Positions 19,593-29,769 of a stretch of DNA of 64,000 nt are shown here, in pieces. A program made the translations under genes and the position numbers. The notes under the pieces are model-generated. The model ran no database searches and was not told the DNA's origin. It was given only the letters and a program-made list of their open reading frames with translations. Each line of letters starts with the position of its first letter. Position 1 is the first letter of the stretch. Source of the stretch: an uncultured Acetatifactor sp. (GTDB lineage: Bacteria; Bacillota; Clostridia; Lachnospirales; Lachnospiraceae); assembly GCA_947624245.1 (NCBI GenBank), contig CANQJL010000007.1:31186-95185 (forward strand), given 5' to 3'.

Positions 19593-20477
19593 ATGGAATA
19601 CGGGAACGGACGGCATGAAAACAACATAGGCAAATTTATATTGGTGTTCGTGGCAGTCTGTCTTCTGATAGGCGTGACGGCCGGCGGCATTACCCTGTGG
19701 CAGATCCATCAGGAAAACAAGGCCCAGCAGGAAATGGAACAGCTTGCCGAGAAGACGTATGAACCGCAGGAAAGCGCGAGCCCGACGCCGCAGCCCACCA
19801 TGGAGCCGGAGGCAGAAGAGGAGGAACAGCCGGAAGGGTATCCGACGCCTGCCGATTTGGGCATTGAGGTTCCGGATAAGGAGCTGCACTTTACCGAGCT
19901 TAGGGAGACCAACTCGGATATTTACGCCTGGATCTGCATTCCGGATACAAAGATCGATTATCCCATTCTGCAGAGCGAGGAGGAGTTGGACTATTACCTT
20001 CAGACGAATCTGGACGGCTCCAAGGGATATCCGGGCTGCATCTATACCCAGATGATGAACAGCAAGGACTGGAGCGACAGGAACACGGTGATCTACGGTC
20101 ATAACATGGGAAACGGTACAATGTTCCAGAACCTTCATTATTATGAGGATCCGGAATTTTTTGAATCGCATCCTTATGTCTATATCTACACGGAGCAGGA
20201 GCTTTTGGTCTATCGGGTGTTCGCCGCATACGAGAACGACGACCGCCATGTGCTGCTCTACAACGACTTCAGTACGCCGGAAAGCTTTGAGGAATACATA
20301 GACAGAGTCTATGAAAAGGACGGGTTGAGCGATCATCTGGACGAGGACGCCAGACCCGGGGCGGAGGACCGCATCATTACGCTCTCCACCTGCATCAACA
20401 AAAAGCCCAACCGCCGCTGGCTGGTACAGGCGGTGCTTGCAGCACGGGAACCGTATGCGCCCGAGGCGCAGCAGTAA
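19593..20477 (+). CDS. srtB: Class B sortase
   Basis: N-terminal TM, DTKIDYPILQ, YGHNMGNGTMFQNLHYYEDPEFF, catalytic TLSTC with downstream Arg (RRWLVQAVL). Confidence 0.92.
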   Translation: MEYGNGRHENNIGKFILVFVAVCLLIGVTAGGITLWQIHQENKAQQEMEQLAEKTYEPQESASPTPQPTMEPEAEEEEQPEGYPTPADLGIEVPDKELHFTELRETNSDIYAWICIPDTKIDYPILQSEEELDYYLQTNLDGSKGYPGCIYTQMMNSKDWSDRNTVIYGHNMGNGTMFQNLHYYEDPEFFESHPYVYIYTEQELLVYRVFAAYENDDRHVLLYNDFSTPESFEEYIDRVYEKDGLSDHLDEDARPGAEDRIITLSTCINKKPNRRWLVQAVLAAREPYAPEAQQ

Positions 20478-20534
20478 ATATTATTTTGGTATCACACGGG
20501 CGCAAGCTCGGTTGATATATGCCTCACGCACAAT

Positions 20535-21191
20535 ATGAAAGGAGGGATGCGAAAAGTGAAAAAGAGAATTTTGGCGTTGGTTTGTGCCGCTACAATGGTC
20601 ATGGGCATGAGCCTTACGGTATGCGCACAAGGAAGCGGCACTGCAGGAAAGACTGCACAAAATGCTGTGGCGCAGCAGAGCACTGAGATCGTCAGCATAG
20701 AGAACAACACAGGTCAGACACTGTCCGCTGCAACGATCGCAAGCTTTGCCGAGACTACCGGCATCGCTGCCGGCGTGCAGGGCGCTACGATCGAGGCCGT
20801 TCCTACCAATACGGCAAAGGCAATGATCGCCGAAGCGAACAATCAGGTCGGTGCAAATACCTTCATTGCGGCAGTAGTGGATCTGAAGGTTCCCGCCGGC
20901 ACAGGCACGGCGACCTTTACACTGACCTGCCCTAACGTATGGGCGGGACAGAAAGTGACCATTCTCCATCTGAAATCCGATGGTACCTATGAGATGATCA
21001 CTCCCAGCAATGTGGCAAATAATTCCGTAACCTTTACTATGACGTCTTATTCACCGATTGCAATTGTAATCGATACTGCAGCGTCGCCCAAGACCGGAGA
21101 CGACGGCCTGGCAGCAGGCGCTATGATCGCCCTGATGGCCATGGCTGCGGCAATGGCAGGTGCGGTTGCTTACAGAAAAGTAAGAGCATAG
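20535..21191 (+). CDS. Secreted surface protein with SPKTG sortase sorting signal (start likely GTG 20556)
   Basis: Signal peptide (KKRILALVCAATMVMGMSLTVCAQ), C-terminal SPKTGDDGLAAGAMIALMAMAAAMAGAVAYRKVRA sorting signal. Confidence 0.88.
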   Translation: MKGGMRKVKKRILALVCAATMVMGMSLTVCAQGSGTAGKTAQNAVAQQSTEIVSIENNTGQTLSAATIASFAETTGIAAGVQGATIEAVPTNTAKAMIAEANNQVGANTFIAAVVDLKVPAGTGTATFTLTCPNVWAGQKVTILHLKSDGTYEMITPSNVANNSVTFTMTSYSPIAIVIDTAASPKTGDDGLAAGAMIALMAMAAAMAGAVAYRKVRA

Positions 21192-21261
21192 TTCTTTGAA
21201 GTGAATTTCTTTCCTGGCGTGAGGCATTTTTTTCAAGAATTTTAGCAGAAGGTGTTTTGAA

Positions 21262-22326
21262 ATGAGTTGGAGCCTGAGGATCCGCAAAATCCTGACATGG
21301 ATCATACTGACTGTTTCGGCCGTTATCTTTGTAGGTGCAATGGCTTTTCTGGCGCTGCAGATATCCGGCAGAAGGCGTCTGGAGCAGAAGACCTGCGGGA
21401 CCGTGCCCTGTCTTTCCGGGACGGAGCCTGTGGAGGCCGGCGTGCTGTCGGAGGACTGGCAGGAGGGAGACGTACTGTATCAGGGCGTGCACTACCGCTA
21501 CAACAGCGATATCCTGACCTTCCTTTTCTTCGGAATCGACCGCAGGGAGGAAGCAGGGGACGCAAAGACCGACGTCGGTCGTGCGGACGCTGTTTTTCTT
21601 CTGGTCCTGGATCCCCATACCAAGGAAATGTCTGTGATCGGTGTGGACAGGAACACCGTGGCGGACGTGGATGTATATGACCGTGACGGCACGTTCGTGG
21701 CAACGGAAAAGCTGCCGTTATGCCTTCAGTATACCTACGGCGACGGTCTGCATGTAAGCTGTGAGCGTTCCGAGGCAGCGGTCTCCGGACTTTTCTACGA
21801 GCTTCCCATCAACGGCTATGCGGCCGTCAATATGGGGGCGATTCCTATGATTAATGCCACTGTGGGCGGCGTCAAGGTCACCGCGCTGGAGGACCTTGCG
21901 GAAAGCGGAATCAGGAAAGGGGAGGAAGTGCTTCTTGACGACAGATCCTCCTATGCCTATCTGCATGACCGTGACGAACAGATGCCGGGGAGCGCACGCC
22001 TGCGGCTTCAGAGACAGCTGCAGTACGTGACCGCCTATTGCGAGACGGCTCTTGCCTCCCTGAAAGAGAATCCCGCACTGCCCATCGAGCTTTTTCGGGT
22101 TCTCGAAAAATATATGGTCACGGACATCTCTGTGGACGAGGTAAGCTATCTGGCCACGCAGGTGGCGGATTACACATTCAACGAGCAGATGATCTATCTG
22201 CCGGAGGGAGAGACGCTGCAGACGGAGGATTCCGTCAGGGATACTTCCGGCGAAGTCTTCTATCCGGACGAGACGTCCCTTTATGAGATGATGCTGAAGG
22301 TCTTTTATGAGGAAGTGAAAAAGTAG
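21262..22326 (+). CDS. LytR-CpsA-Psr (LCP) family protein
   Basis: N-terminal TM, FLFFGIDRREEAGD...RADAVFLLVLDPHTKEMSVIGVDRNT and YAAVNMGAIPMINATVGGVKV. Confidence 0.85.
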   Translation: MSWSLRIRKILTWIILTVSAVIFVGAMAFLALQISGRRRLEQKTCGTVPCLSGTEPVEAGVLSEDWQEGDVLYQGVHYRYNSDILTFLFFGIDRREEAGDAKTDVGRADAVFLLVLDPHTKEMSVIGVDRNTVADVDVYDRDGTFVATEKLPLCLQYTYGDGLHVSCERSEAAVSGLFYELPINGYAAVNMGAIPMINATVGGVKVTALEDLAESGIRKGEEVLLDDRSSYAYLHDRDEQMPGSARLRLQRQLQYVTAYCETALASLKENPALPIELFRVLEKYMVTDISVDEVSYLATQVADYTFNEQMIYLPEGETLQTEDSVRDTSGEVFYPDETSLYEMMLKVFYEEVKK

Positions 22327-22342
22327 GAACAGGTGAGCTGTT

Positions 22343-23797
22343 ATGTACAAAAAACGGCCGCAGGGGTGGTTAAAACATCTTGATTTCATCATGCTGGATC
22401 TTTTATGTCTGTGCGCGGCGTTCAGTCTTGCGTATGCCGTCAGACAGGGCGATTTCCGATTCCTGGAAAACGCCGCCTACCGCAGCCTTGGCCTGGTGGT
22501 CCTGCTGGGTGACATCGGGGTCATAACGGCCTCCAATACTTTTAAAAATGTGCTGAAAAGAGACTTCTACCGGGAATTTTCCGTGACGGTGAAGCATGTC
22601 TGCATTTTGGAAGCGATCGTGATCGTGTACCTGTTCGCAATCAGGGGGAGCGTCACCTATTCCAGGATCTTTGTGGGTCTGCTGGGAGTCTTCTATTTTC
22701 TGTTCAGCTGCCTTTCGAGAATGCTGTGGAAAAGGCGCCTGCGCAATACCATGGGCGCGGTGGGAAGGAATTCTCTCATGATCGTGACCTCAAAGGACAG
22801 CGTAAATGAGATCGCAAGGAACATTATAGATAAAAATTACGAAAAGTTCCGCTTGGCCGGACTCGCCGTCTTAGACAGCGATATGCGCGGCCGGACGGCG
22901 GCAGGGATTCCGGTCATCGCCGGACGAGAGGACGTAGTGGAATGTGTCTGCCGCAGCTGGATCGATGAGATCCTGATCTGTCTTCCTGAGAATGAGATAG
23001 AGGGGATTCGGGAACTGACCGAAAAGTTCATGGAGATGGGCGTGGCGGTCCATACGGTCCTTTATCAGGCATTGGAGAATAAGGGTCAGAAGCAGTTCGT
23101 GGAACGGATCTTTAATTATACGGTGCTGACCAACAGCATCAATTACGCCACCCAGACCCAGCAGATGATCAAGCGGGGGCTGGATATTGCAGGGGGCCTT
23201 GTGGGAAGTCTGATCACCTGTGTGCTGTTTTTGTTCCTGGCGCCCGTAATCTATATCCTTTCGCCGGGACCTATCTTTTTTAAACAGGAGAGGGTAGGGA
23301 AAGGCGGGAAGCGTTTCCGGATGTATAAGTTCCGCAGCATGTATCCGGATGCAGAGGAACGCAAAAAAGAGCTGATGGAGAAGAACCGCGTGCGGAGCGG
23401 ATTGATGTTCAAGGTGGAGGAGGACCCCAGAATCATCGGCAGCAGGGTGCTGCCGGACGGTACGGTCAAGAAAGGATTCGGGAATTTTATTCGGGATTAC
23501 AGCCTGGACGAGTTTCCCCAGTTCTTCAATGTGCTCAAGGGGGATATGAGCCTTGTGGGGACCAGGCCGCCCACTGTGGACGAATGGGAGCGCTATGATC
23601 TCCATCACAGGGCGAGACTGGCGATTCGGCCGGGCATCACCGGCTTGTGGCAGATCAGCGGCAGAAGCAACATCACCGATTTTGAAGAAGTGGTGAAGCT
23701 GGATACACAATACATCACGAAATGGAGCATGGGACTGGACTTAAGGATCCTGTGGAAGACGGTTGGCGTGGTGTTGAAAAGACGGGGGTCGAGGTGA
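22343..23797 (+). CDS. Exopolysaccharide polyprenyl-phosphate sugar phosphotransferase (WbaP/CpsE-like)
   Basis: Multi-TM N-terminus, KRGLDIAGGLVGSLI, GKGGKRFRMYKFRSMYPDAEERK, SLDEFPQFFNVLKGDMSLVGTRPPTVDEWERY, RPGITGLWQISGRS. Confidence 0.93.
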   Translation: MYKKRPQGWLKHLDFIMLDLLCLCAAFSLAYAVRQGDFRFLENAAYRSLGLVVLLGDIGVITASNTFKNVLKRDFYREFSVTVKHVCILEAIVIVYLFAIRGSVTYSRIFVGLLGVFYFLFSCLSRMLWKRRLRNTMGAVGRNSLMIVTSKDSVNEIARNIIDKNYEKFRLAGLAVLDSDMRGRTAAGIPVIAGREDVVECVCRSWIDEILICLPENEIEGIRELTEKFMEMGVAVHTVLYQALENKGQKQFVERIFNYTVLTNSINYATQTQQMIKRGLDIAGGLVGSLITCVLFLFLAPVIYILSPGPIFFKQERVGKGGKRFRMYKFRSMYPDAEERKKELMEKNRVRSGLMFKVEEDPRIIGSRVLPDGTVKKGFGNFIRDYSLDEFPQFFNVLKGDMSLVGTRPPTVDEWERYDLHHRARLAIRPGITGLWQISGRSNITDFEEVVKLDTQYITKWSMGLDLRILWKTVGVVLKRRGSR

Positions 23798-23836
23798 GAG
23801 GGGAAATCAAAGCGGATATTGTCCGGAAAGAGGAAA

Positions 23837-25039
23837 ATGATGAGATATAACAGCTCACAATATGAGGAAAGCATCGATATTGCAGCGCTTGCAGCCGGTA
23901 TCCTGCGCAAGAGATGGAGGCTGATTCTTGCCTGTGCGGCGGGCGCCCTGCTGCTGGGACTGTATAAGGGAGTGCTGCACCCGGGCAGCGCAGGAGATGC
24001 GGCACAGATCTCGCAGCTTCAGGAGGAGATTTCCAAGAACAATGAGACGCTTGCCAAGAATGAGAGCGACATTACGGCTCATGGATTTACGATTGCGGCG
24101 GATCAGGAAAAGATCGCAGCCAACGACGAGCTGATCGCGACGCAGCAGGAGCTGCGCACGGCACAGCAGGAGAAGCTGGAAGCGCTGCGGGCCGATCGTG
24201 ACAGGAACCAGGCGGTACTGAACGACGCCAATGCAACGCCGGAGCAGACAGAGGACGCCAACAATCGGCTGCTTACCTTGGCGAACGATATCGTGAATGC
24301 CGAGAATCAGCTCAATACGATCGTGACCCAGATCACCAACGCCCAGAAGGATACCGCCAATCTGCAGGCGGAGATCGACAAGCTGAGAGCCACTGACAGC
24401 ACGCTGGAGGAGGCCAATGCGGGGCTTCAGGAAGAGATCGGAGCGCAGAACGCCCAACTGGCAGAGCTGCAAGGCAGCGGCGGCACGGGACAGACCGTTA
24501 AATACGCCGTGCTTGGCGGCATATTGGGAATCCTGTTCGTCTGCGGCATCGGTCTGCTGCAGTTTCTCTTCAGCAAGAAGCTGCGCTGCTCCGAGGAGTT
24601 GCGGGAGAAGTACGACCTGCCCGTCTTGGGGGAATTCTGCTCCGCCGCGGCGCAGAAGCACGGAAGATTTGATAAGATGCTGGATCGCCTCTCCGGCGAC
24701 GTACAGACGCTCCCCGACAAGAACAATGTGTACGATCTCATTGCCGCCGGGATTCAGGCGGCAGGGCAGCCGCTGCCCATGCGGCTGGCCGTGACGGGCA
24801 CCGTGGACGAGAAGGTCCTGCGGGAGGTGAGCGGCTGGCTCTGTAAATTCCTGCCGGAGGAATATGAGGTCCTCATGGCCTCCAATCCCGTCTACAACGC
24901 AGGGTTCCTTGCGGAAATCAGGCAGTATACGGTGCTGCTGGTGGAGATGAAGCAGATTTCCGATAAAAGGGAGATCGACAAGCTGGCCGACGTACTGTGC
25001 CGCAATGAGGTCAATGTGATCGGCGCCGTGGTACTGTGA
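23837..25039 (+). CDS. Wzz-like chain-length determinant / coiled-coil membrane protein
   Basis: N-terminal TM (RWRLILACAAGALLLGLYKG), long coiled coil, second TM (YAVLGGILGILFVCGIGLLQFLF), position after the sugar transferase. Confidence 0.72.
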   Translation: MMRYNSSQYEESIDIAALAAGILRKRWRLILACAAGALLLGLYKGVLHPGSAGDAAQISQLQEEISKNNETLAKNESDITAHGFTIAADQEKIAANDELIATQQELRTAQQEKLEALRADRDRNQAVLNDANATPEQTEDANNRLLTLANDIVNAENQLNTIVTQITNAQKDTANLQAEIDKLRATDSTLEEANAGLQEEIGAQNAQLAELQGSGGTGQTVKYAVLGGILGILFVCGIGLLQFLFSKKLRCSEELREKYDLPVLGEFCSAAAQKHGRFDKMLDRLSGDVQTLPDKNNVYDLIAAGIQAAGQPLPMRLAVTGTVDEKVLREVSGWLCKFLPEEYEVLMASNPVYNAGFLAEIRQYTVLLVEMKQISDKREIDKLADVLCRNEVNVIGAVVL

Positions 25040-25078
25040 CGGAGTGAAGCGGTATCGTGAATGGAAAGGAACTAATAT

Positions 25079-26452
25079 ATGAACATTAGTTTTTTTGGTC
25101 TCGGATATGTGGGGTGTGTTGGAGCGGCATGTTGTGCCAGACTTGGGCATCATGTAATAGGAACGGATGTTTCGAAGAACAAAGTGAGTCTTATAAATCA
25201 AGGGCGCCCGACTATTATCGAGGCCGAGATAGAGGAACTGATAAAAGAAGCTCATGATAATGGCAGACTGGAAGCCACTATGGACTTTCGTTATGCGGTG
25301 ATGCACTCGGAGATTTCATTTATCGTCGTCGGAACGCCGAGCAGTAAGGAAGGGCATCTTAATCTGGATTATGTATATGCTGTAGCGCGACAGATAGGGG
25401 AGGCACTCCGAGAGAAGAAAGAATTTCACATTATCGCTATCAGAAGTACTGTCTTGCCCGGCACGAACCAGACAGTGGGAAAAATGATTGAAGAAGCATC
25501 AGGAAAAAAGAGAAATCAGGACTTTACAGTCGTGTCTAATCCGGAATTTCTTCGCGAGGGCACGGCAGTTCATGATTATATGAATCCGCCTTTTACGCTA
25601 ATCGGAACTGACAGTGAATTGGCGGAAAGCAGCTTCAGGGAATTATATAAAGATATTCCGGGCGAGTTCATATCTACTGATATTGAAGTCGCCGAAATTA
25701 TGAAGTATGTCAATAACACATATCACGGACTGAAAATCGTATTTGCAAATGAAGTGGGAAATATTTGCAAGGCGTTAAATATTGACAGTCATAAGGTCAT
25801 GGAGATTTTTTGCAAAGACAGGCAGTTAAATATCTCGCCATACTATTTTAAGCCGGGCTTTGCATATGGCGGATCCTGTCTGCCGAAGGATTCCAGAGCG
25901 CTGCGCACGCTGGCACACGATTTGTATATTGATGTACCGGTGATAGATGCGATTCACCCATCCAACGAAATCCAGAAAAAGAATGCCGTTGAGATTATTG
26001 AGAGCAAGGGAAAGCGAAAAATCGGAATTCTCGGCTTAAGCTTCAAAGCAGGGACGGACGATCTGCGATGCAGTCCAATTGTAGATGTGGCGGAAGTATT
26101 ATTGGGCAAGGGTTACGAGATTAGTATCTATGACAGAAATGTCAAAGTATCTCAGCTCACAGGGACGAATGCGGATTTCATTGCTGCAAAGCTGCCGCAT
26201 CTGCATGAGATGATTTCAGATGATTTGGATGCGGTCTGCAGGGAAAGTGATGTATTGGTCATTGCAAATAAGGAAAGAGAGTTTGATGAACTTCCCCAAA
26301 GGCATCCGCACAAGATAATTGTGGACTTAGTCCGTCAATTCACAGAGCTTGATTATGACGGAAACTATGAAGGCATAAGCTGGGCGAATATTAATATCAA
26401 CTCTGCACAAAACGACCTGCCGGTAAAAGATATGGAAAAAATAGAATTCTAG
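25079..26452 (+). CDS. Nucleotide-sugar dehydrogenase (UDP-glucose/GDP-mannose dehydrogenase family)
   Basis: MNISFFGLGYVGCVGAACCARLGHHVIGTDV, NPEFLREGTAVHDYMNPP, FKPGFAYGGSCLPKDSRAL. Confidence 0.93.
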   Translation: MNISFFGLGYVGCVGAACCARLGHHVIGTDVSKNKVSLINQGRPTIIEAEIEELIKEAHDNGRLEATMDFRYAVMHSEISFIVVGTPSSKEGHLNLDYVYAVARQIGEALREKKEFHIIAIRSTVLPGTNQTVGKMIEEASGKKRNQDFTVVSNPEFLREGTAVHDYMNPPFTLIGTDSELAESSFRELYKDIPGEFISTDIEVAEIMKYVNNTYHGLKIVFANEVGNICKALNIDSHKVMEIFCKDRQLNISPYYFKPGFAYGGSCLPKDSRALRTLAHDLYIDVPVIDAIHPSNEIQKKNAVEIIESKGKRKIGILGLSFKAGTDDLRCSPIVDVAEVLLGKGYEISIYDRNVKVSQLTGTNADFIAAKLPHLHEMISDDLDAVCRESDVLVIANKEREFDELPQRHPHKIIVDLVRQFTELDYDGNYEGISWANININSAQNDLPVKDMEKIEF

Positions 26453-26492
26453 GGACATGTAAAATAAAGCAGTTACGCGGAGGGCAGCGGTC

Positions 26493-28391
26493 ATGGCTGA
26501 TATTCAGTGGCTCGTAAATCGCTTACGGGCGATGGACATATCTGAAATTATCTGGCGTCTTTCGCAGAGAGTCATTCGCGGGAAAGAAAAAAGACAGTTT
26601 AAATTACACAAAACATCTGTGACAGAATTTTTATTCAATAAAAAATTGAATTATCTTGTGATAGATTCGCGGAAGTTACAGCTAAACCTGAAAAATCAAG
26701 GATTCAGGTTGACAACAGATGTCCCTCTTTTGGGTGAATATGATTACAAAACATACAAGAAACAGTGGCATTTGGGTTTTCAGACAGAGAATACATGGCC
26801 ATTGGTATTCAGTCCCTCGCTTAAATATAAGCAGCGCGATGATATAGGTGACGCGCGGACAAACTGGGAGCTTAACAGGCATTTTCAGTTTGCACTGTTG
26901 GCAAAAAATTATGCGGCGAGTCGAGATGTAAAATATCTGAATGAGTTTACTGAGCTGTTTGAAGACTGGAATGAAAAGAACCCATTTTTATGGGGAATAT
27001 CGTGGACAAGCGTAATGGAAATCGCCATTCGATGCAGCAATTGGTGTTATTCCTATTGCTTCTTAAAATCGACAGATGCGCCAAAGGAGTTGCTTGATAA
27101 ACTTCAAACCGGCATTCTGAATATGACCGACTACATCACAAAGCATTATTCGCGGTATTCATCCGCGAATAATCATCTGATTGTTGAGGCTTACGCAATC
27201 GGACAAACCGGAATCCTGTGTGATCATCAGCCGTGGATTAAGCTGGCTGTTGATATTCTGATAAGAGAACTGCCGTTGCAGAACTATTCTGACGGAGTTA
27301 ATAAGGAGTTGTCTTTACATTACCAGTCTTTTTATATGGAAGCCATGGGGCTGATGATGCGGCTGCTTGTCAAAAACGGGTACAGCGTTCCTGATACGTG
27401 GACCCCAATGCTTGAAAAGATGTGCACATATGTTGCAGACTGCATGGGGGATCATGGTGAGGCGGTCGTCTTCGGAGATGACGATAAAGGAAAAATTCTG
27501 GATCTGCAGGGAGGAATAGAAAATCACTATCAATATATACTTGGATTGCTTAGCGTTATGCTTGACAGGCAGTATACCGACTTAAGCAAGTTGAACTGCG
27601 AGAATCTTACCTGGCTTTTTAGCGAAGAAGAGTTGAGTGCGGCACGAAAGAAGCCATTGTATCGACCTCCGCTTTCTGCCTGCTATAAAGAGGGAGGGAA
27701 TACGATTCTTCGCAGCAAAGACAGAAGAATTCTGATAGGAGTCGATCATGCTGCGCTCGGGTTTGGGAGTATCGCTGCTCACGGCCATGCTGACGCTTTG
27801 AGCTTTCAGATGTTTGTCGATGGGGAGCCGATATTTGTTGACCCTGGGACCTACATATACCACTGTGATCTTAATGCAAGAAACGCTTTCCGAAAGACTG
27901 TGAACCATAATACGGTCACGGTCGAAGGAAAAGACCAATCTGAAATGCTGGGGGCTTTTTTGTGGGGGAAGCGTGCGGAGTGCAAGCTTATAGATTTTAA
28001 AAATACATCGAATAAAACAATTCTTGTGGCAAAGCAGGACGGATATCGGCCTATTATCCACAGAAGGATGTTTGAGTTTGACGGAAACAGAAAACTGCGC
28101 ATTACAGACAGATTATCGGCGGCCTGTAATTATTCATTGACGTTTATGCTTTCGCCGAACACAACAGCGCAGATTGAAAATAATACGGTTTTGATTTCAG
28201 CGGGAGTGTGCTCCTGCAAAATGGAATTTGAAAATAAAGTAGATTTTGAAATATCCACGCGAGACGCCGCTTTTTCAGAGCAATACGGAGTGCAAAATAG
28301 CACAACTGCAGTAAGCGTCAGATCTCAGGGCATAGGAATGATATCGAAAATAACTGTTTGGGAGAACCCTCATGAATATAGCTGCGATTAA
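26493..28391 (+). CDS. Heparinase II/III family / alginate lyase-like protein
   Basis: YSSANNHLIVEAYAI, FGSIAAHGHADALSFQMFVDGEPIFVDPGTYIYHCDLNARNAFRKTVNHNTVTVEGKDQ. Confidence 0.9.
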   Translation: MADIQWLVNRLRAMDISEIIWRLSQRVIRGKEKRQFKLHKTSVTEFLFNKKLNYLVIDSRKLQLNLKNQGFRLTTDVPLLGEYDYKTYKKQWHLGFQTENTWPLVFSPSLKYKQRDDIGDARTNWELNRHFQFALLAKNYAASRDVKYLNEFTELFEDWNEKNPFLWGISWTSVMEIAIRCSNWCYSYCFLKSTDAPKELLDKLQTGILNMTDYITKHYSRYSSANNHLIVEAYAIGQTGILCDHQPWIKLAVDILIRELPLQNYSDGVNKELSLHYQSFYMEAMGLMMRLLVKNGYSVPDTWTPMLEKMCTYVADCMGDHGEAVVFGDDDKGKILDLQGGIENHYQYILGLLSVMLDRQYTDLSKLNCENLTWLFSEEELSAARKKPLYRPPLSACYKEGGNTILRSKDRRILIGVDHAALGFGSIAAHGHADALSFQMFVDGEPIFVDPGTYIYHCDLNARNAFRKTVNHNTVTVEGKDQSEMLGAFLWGKRAECKLIDFKNTSNKTILVAKQDGYRPIIHRRMFEFDGNRKLRITDRLSAACNYSLTFMLSPNTTAQIENNTVLISAGVCSCKMEFENKVDFEISTRDAAFSEQYGVQNSTTAVSVRSQGIGMISKITVWENPHEYSCD

Positions 28392-29769
28392 AAAGCTAAA
28401 TGAAAATATGCCTTATTGGATGAAAAGGCCGTTTGCCCATATAATCCGCAATCGACTGATTGAAAATAAGGTTTTTCTAAAACAGTATGAGCTGCTTGAG
28501 CAGGCAGATGGCATGACTGAGCAGGAAAAAATCAAATTGCAACTGGATAATTTGAAGAATGTTCTTGTTCATGCGTATCAACACACGGTTTATTACAGGG
28601 AAATAATGGACAGCATCGGCTTCAACCCTGAATCGGTAACCGCTCCTGAAGATTTAAAAAAGCTGCCGGTACTGACAAAAGAATTGCTTAAAGAAAATTA
28701 CGAGAAGCTTTTAGCGGACGATATAGATAATTTTTATGATGTGAGAACCGGCGGAACAACGGGGGAACCTATCCACGTTCTTATGGAAAGAGATGCAATA
28801 TATCGTGAGTGGGCGTTTACATATCACTATTGGAGCAAATTTGGGTATGATTATCGGACAAGCAAATTAGCCACTTTACGTGGGGTTGATCTGCATGGAA
28901 GGCTTTATGAAATCAATCCCTTGTATCAGGAAATAAGGCTGAATGTTTTCAAGCTTAACAGGGACAACATAAAAGAATATATTCAGAGAATAGACGGATA
29001 TGGAGCGGATTTTGTCTATGGCTATCCCTCGGCGGTTTATAATCTTTGCCGCTTGGCTCAAGAAGTTGGCATAAAGCTTGAGCATAGGTTCAAGGCGGCG
29101 CTACTGATTTCGGAAAATCTGTATAATTTTCAGGAAGCGGAGATTCGCAGTGTTCTGGCGTGCCCTATCGCAATTTTTTACGGACACTCAGAAAGAGCCG
29201 TTTTTGCCGAAAGGTACAATAAAGGGTATGTCTTTCAGTCGCTGTACGGGGTTACGGAAATAAACGATGCGGGCAATCCTGTCGTAACGGGATTTGTCAA
29301 TGGAAAAATTCCGTTAATTCGTTATCTGGTAGATGATTATATTGAACCGGTCAACGGCAGAGAAATGAACATTATCGGGCATAGGGGGACAGACATCTTA
29401 ATCGGCAGAAATGGTGAGCAGATATCTGCCGCTGCCATTAATTTTCATGATGATACTTTTGCGGAAATTAAAAGCTTTCAGTTCGTTCAGGATACTCCAG
29501 GGAAGTGCATTTTATATGTGGTACCGGCTGCAGGCAGATTATCAGATAAGGATTATAGACGCATTACAGACAGAGTATCGGGAAAACTGCAGAATGCATT
29601 GCTGTGTAAGGTAGAACAGAGCAATGATATTGTTTTGACAGAGCGGGGAAAATACAAGATGGTGATACAAAACTGTAAAGAAGGCCCTAAGATCTTTTCG
29701 GGGGGGGTAAAACATAGCGGCAAGACAATCGCAGGCTGCACATTCTGTGAAAGGGAGGTGGCAGCTTGA
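28372..29769 (+). CDS. CapK / phenylacetate-CoA ligase-like family protein
   Basis: TGGTTGEPIHVLMERDA, FVYGYPSAVYNLCRL, FYGHSERAVFAERYNKGYVFQSLYGVTEI; G8 tract near 3' end. Confidence 0.88.
   Translation: MNIAAIKKLNENMPYWMKRPFAHIIRNRLIENKVFLKQYELLEQADGMTEQEKIKLQLDNLKNVLVHAYQHTVYYREIMDSIGFNPESVTAPEDLKKLPVLTKELLKENYEKLLADDIDNFYDVRTGGTTGEPIHVLMERDAIYREWAFTYHYWSKFGYDYRTSKLATLRGVDLHGRLYEINPLYQEIRLNVFKLNRDNIKEYIQRIDGYGADFVYGYPSAVYNLCRLAQEVGIKLEHRFKAALLISENLYNFQEAEIRSVLACPIAIFYGHSERAVFAERYNKGYVFQSLYGVTEINDAGNPVVTGFVNGKIPLIRYLVDDYIEPVNGREMNIIGHRGTDILIGRNGEQISAAAINFHDDTFAEIKSFQFVQDTPGKCILYVVPAAGRLSDKDYRRITDRVSGKLQNALLCKVEQSNDIVLTERGKYKMVIQNCKEGPKIFSGGVKHSGKTIAGCTFCEREVAA

Noticed and set aside
23855-25306. 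483-codon antisense ORF across the Wzz-like gene
   Set aside because: Leu/Gln-rich shadow of a coding region; the sense strand has clear TM and coiled-coil protein plus neighbours in the same direction.
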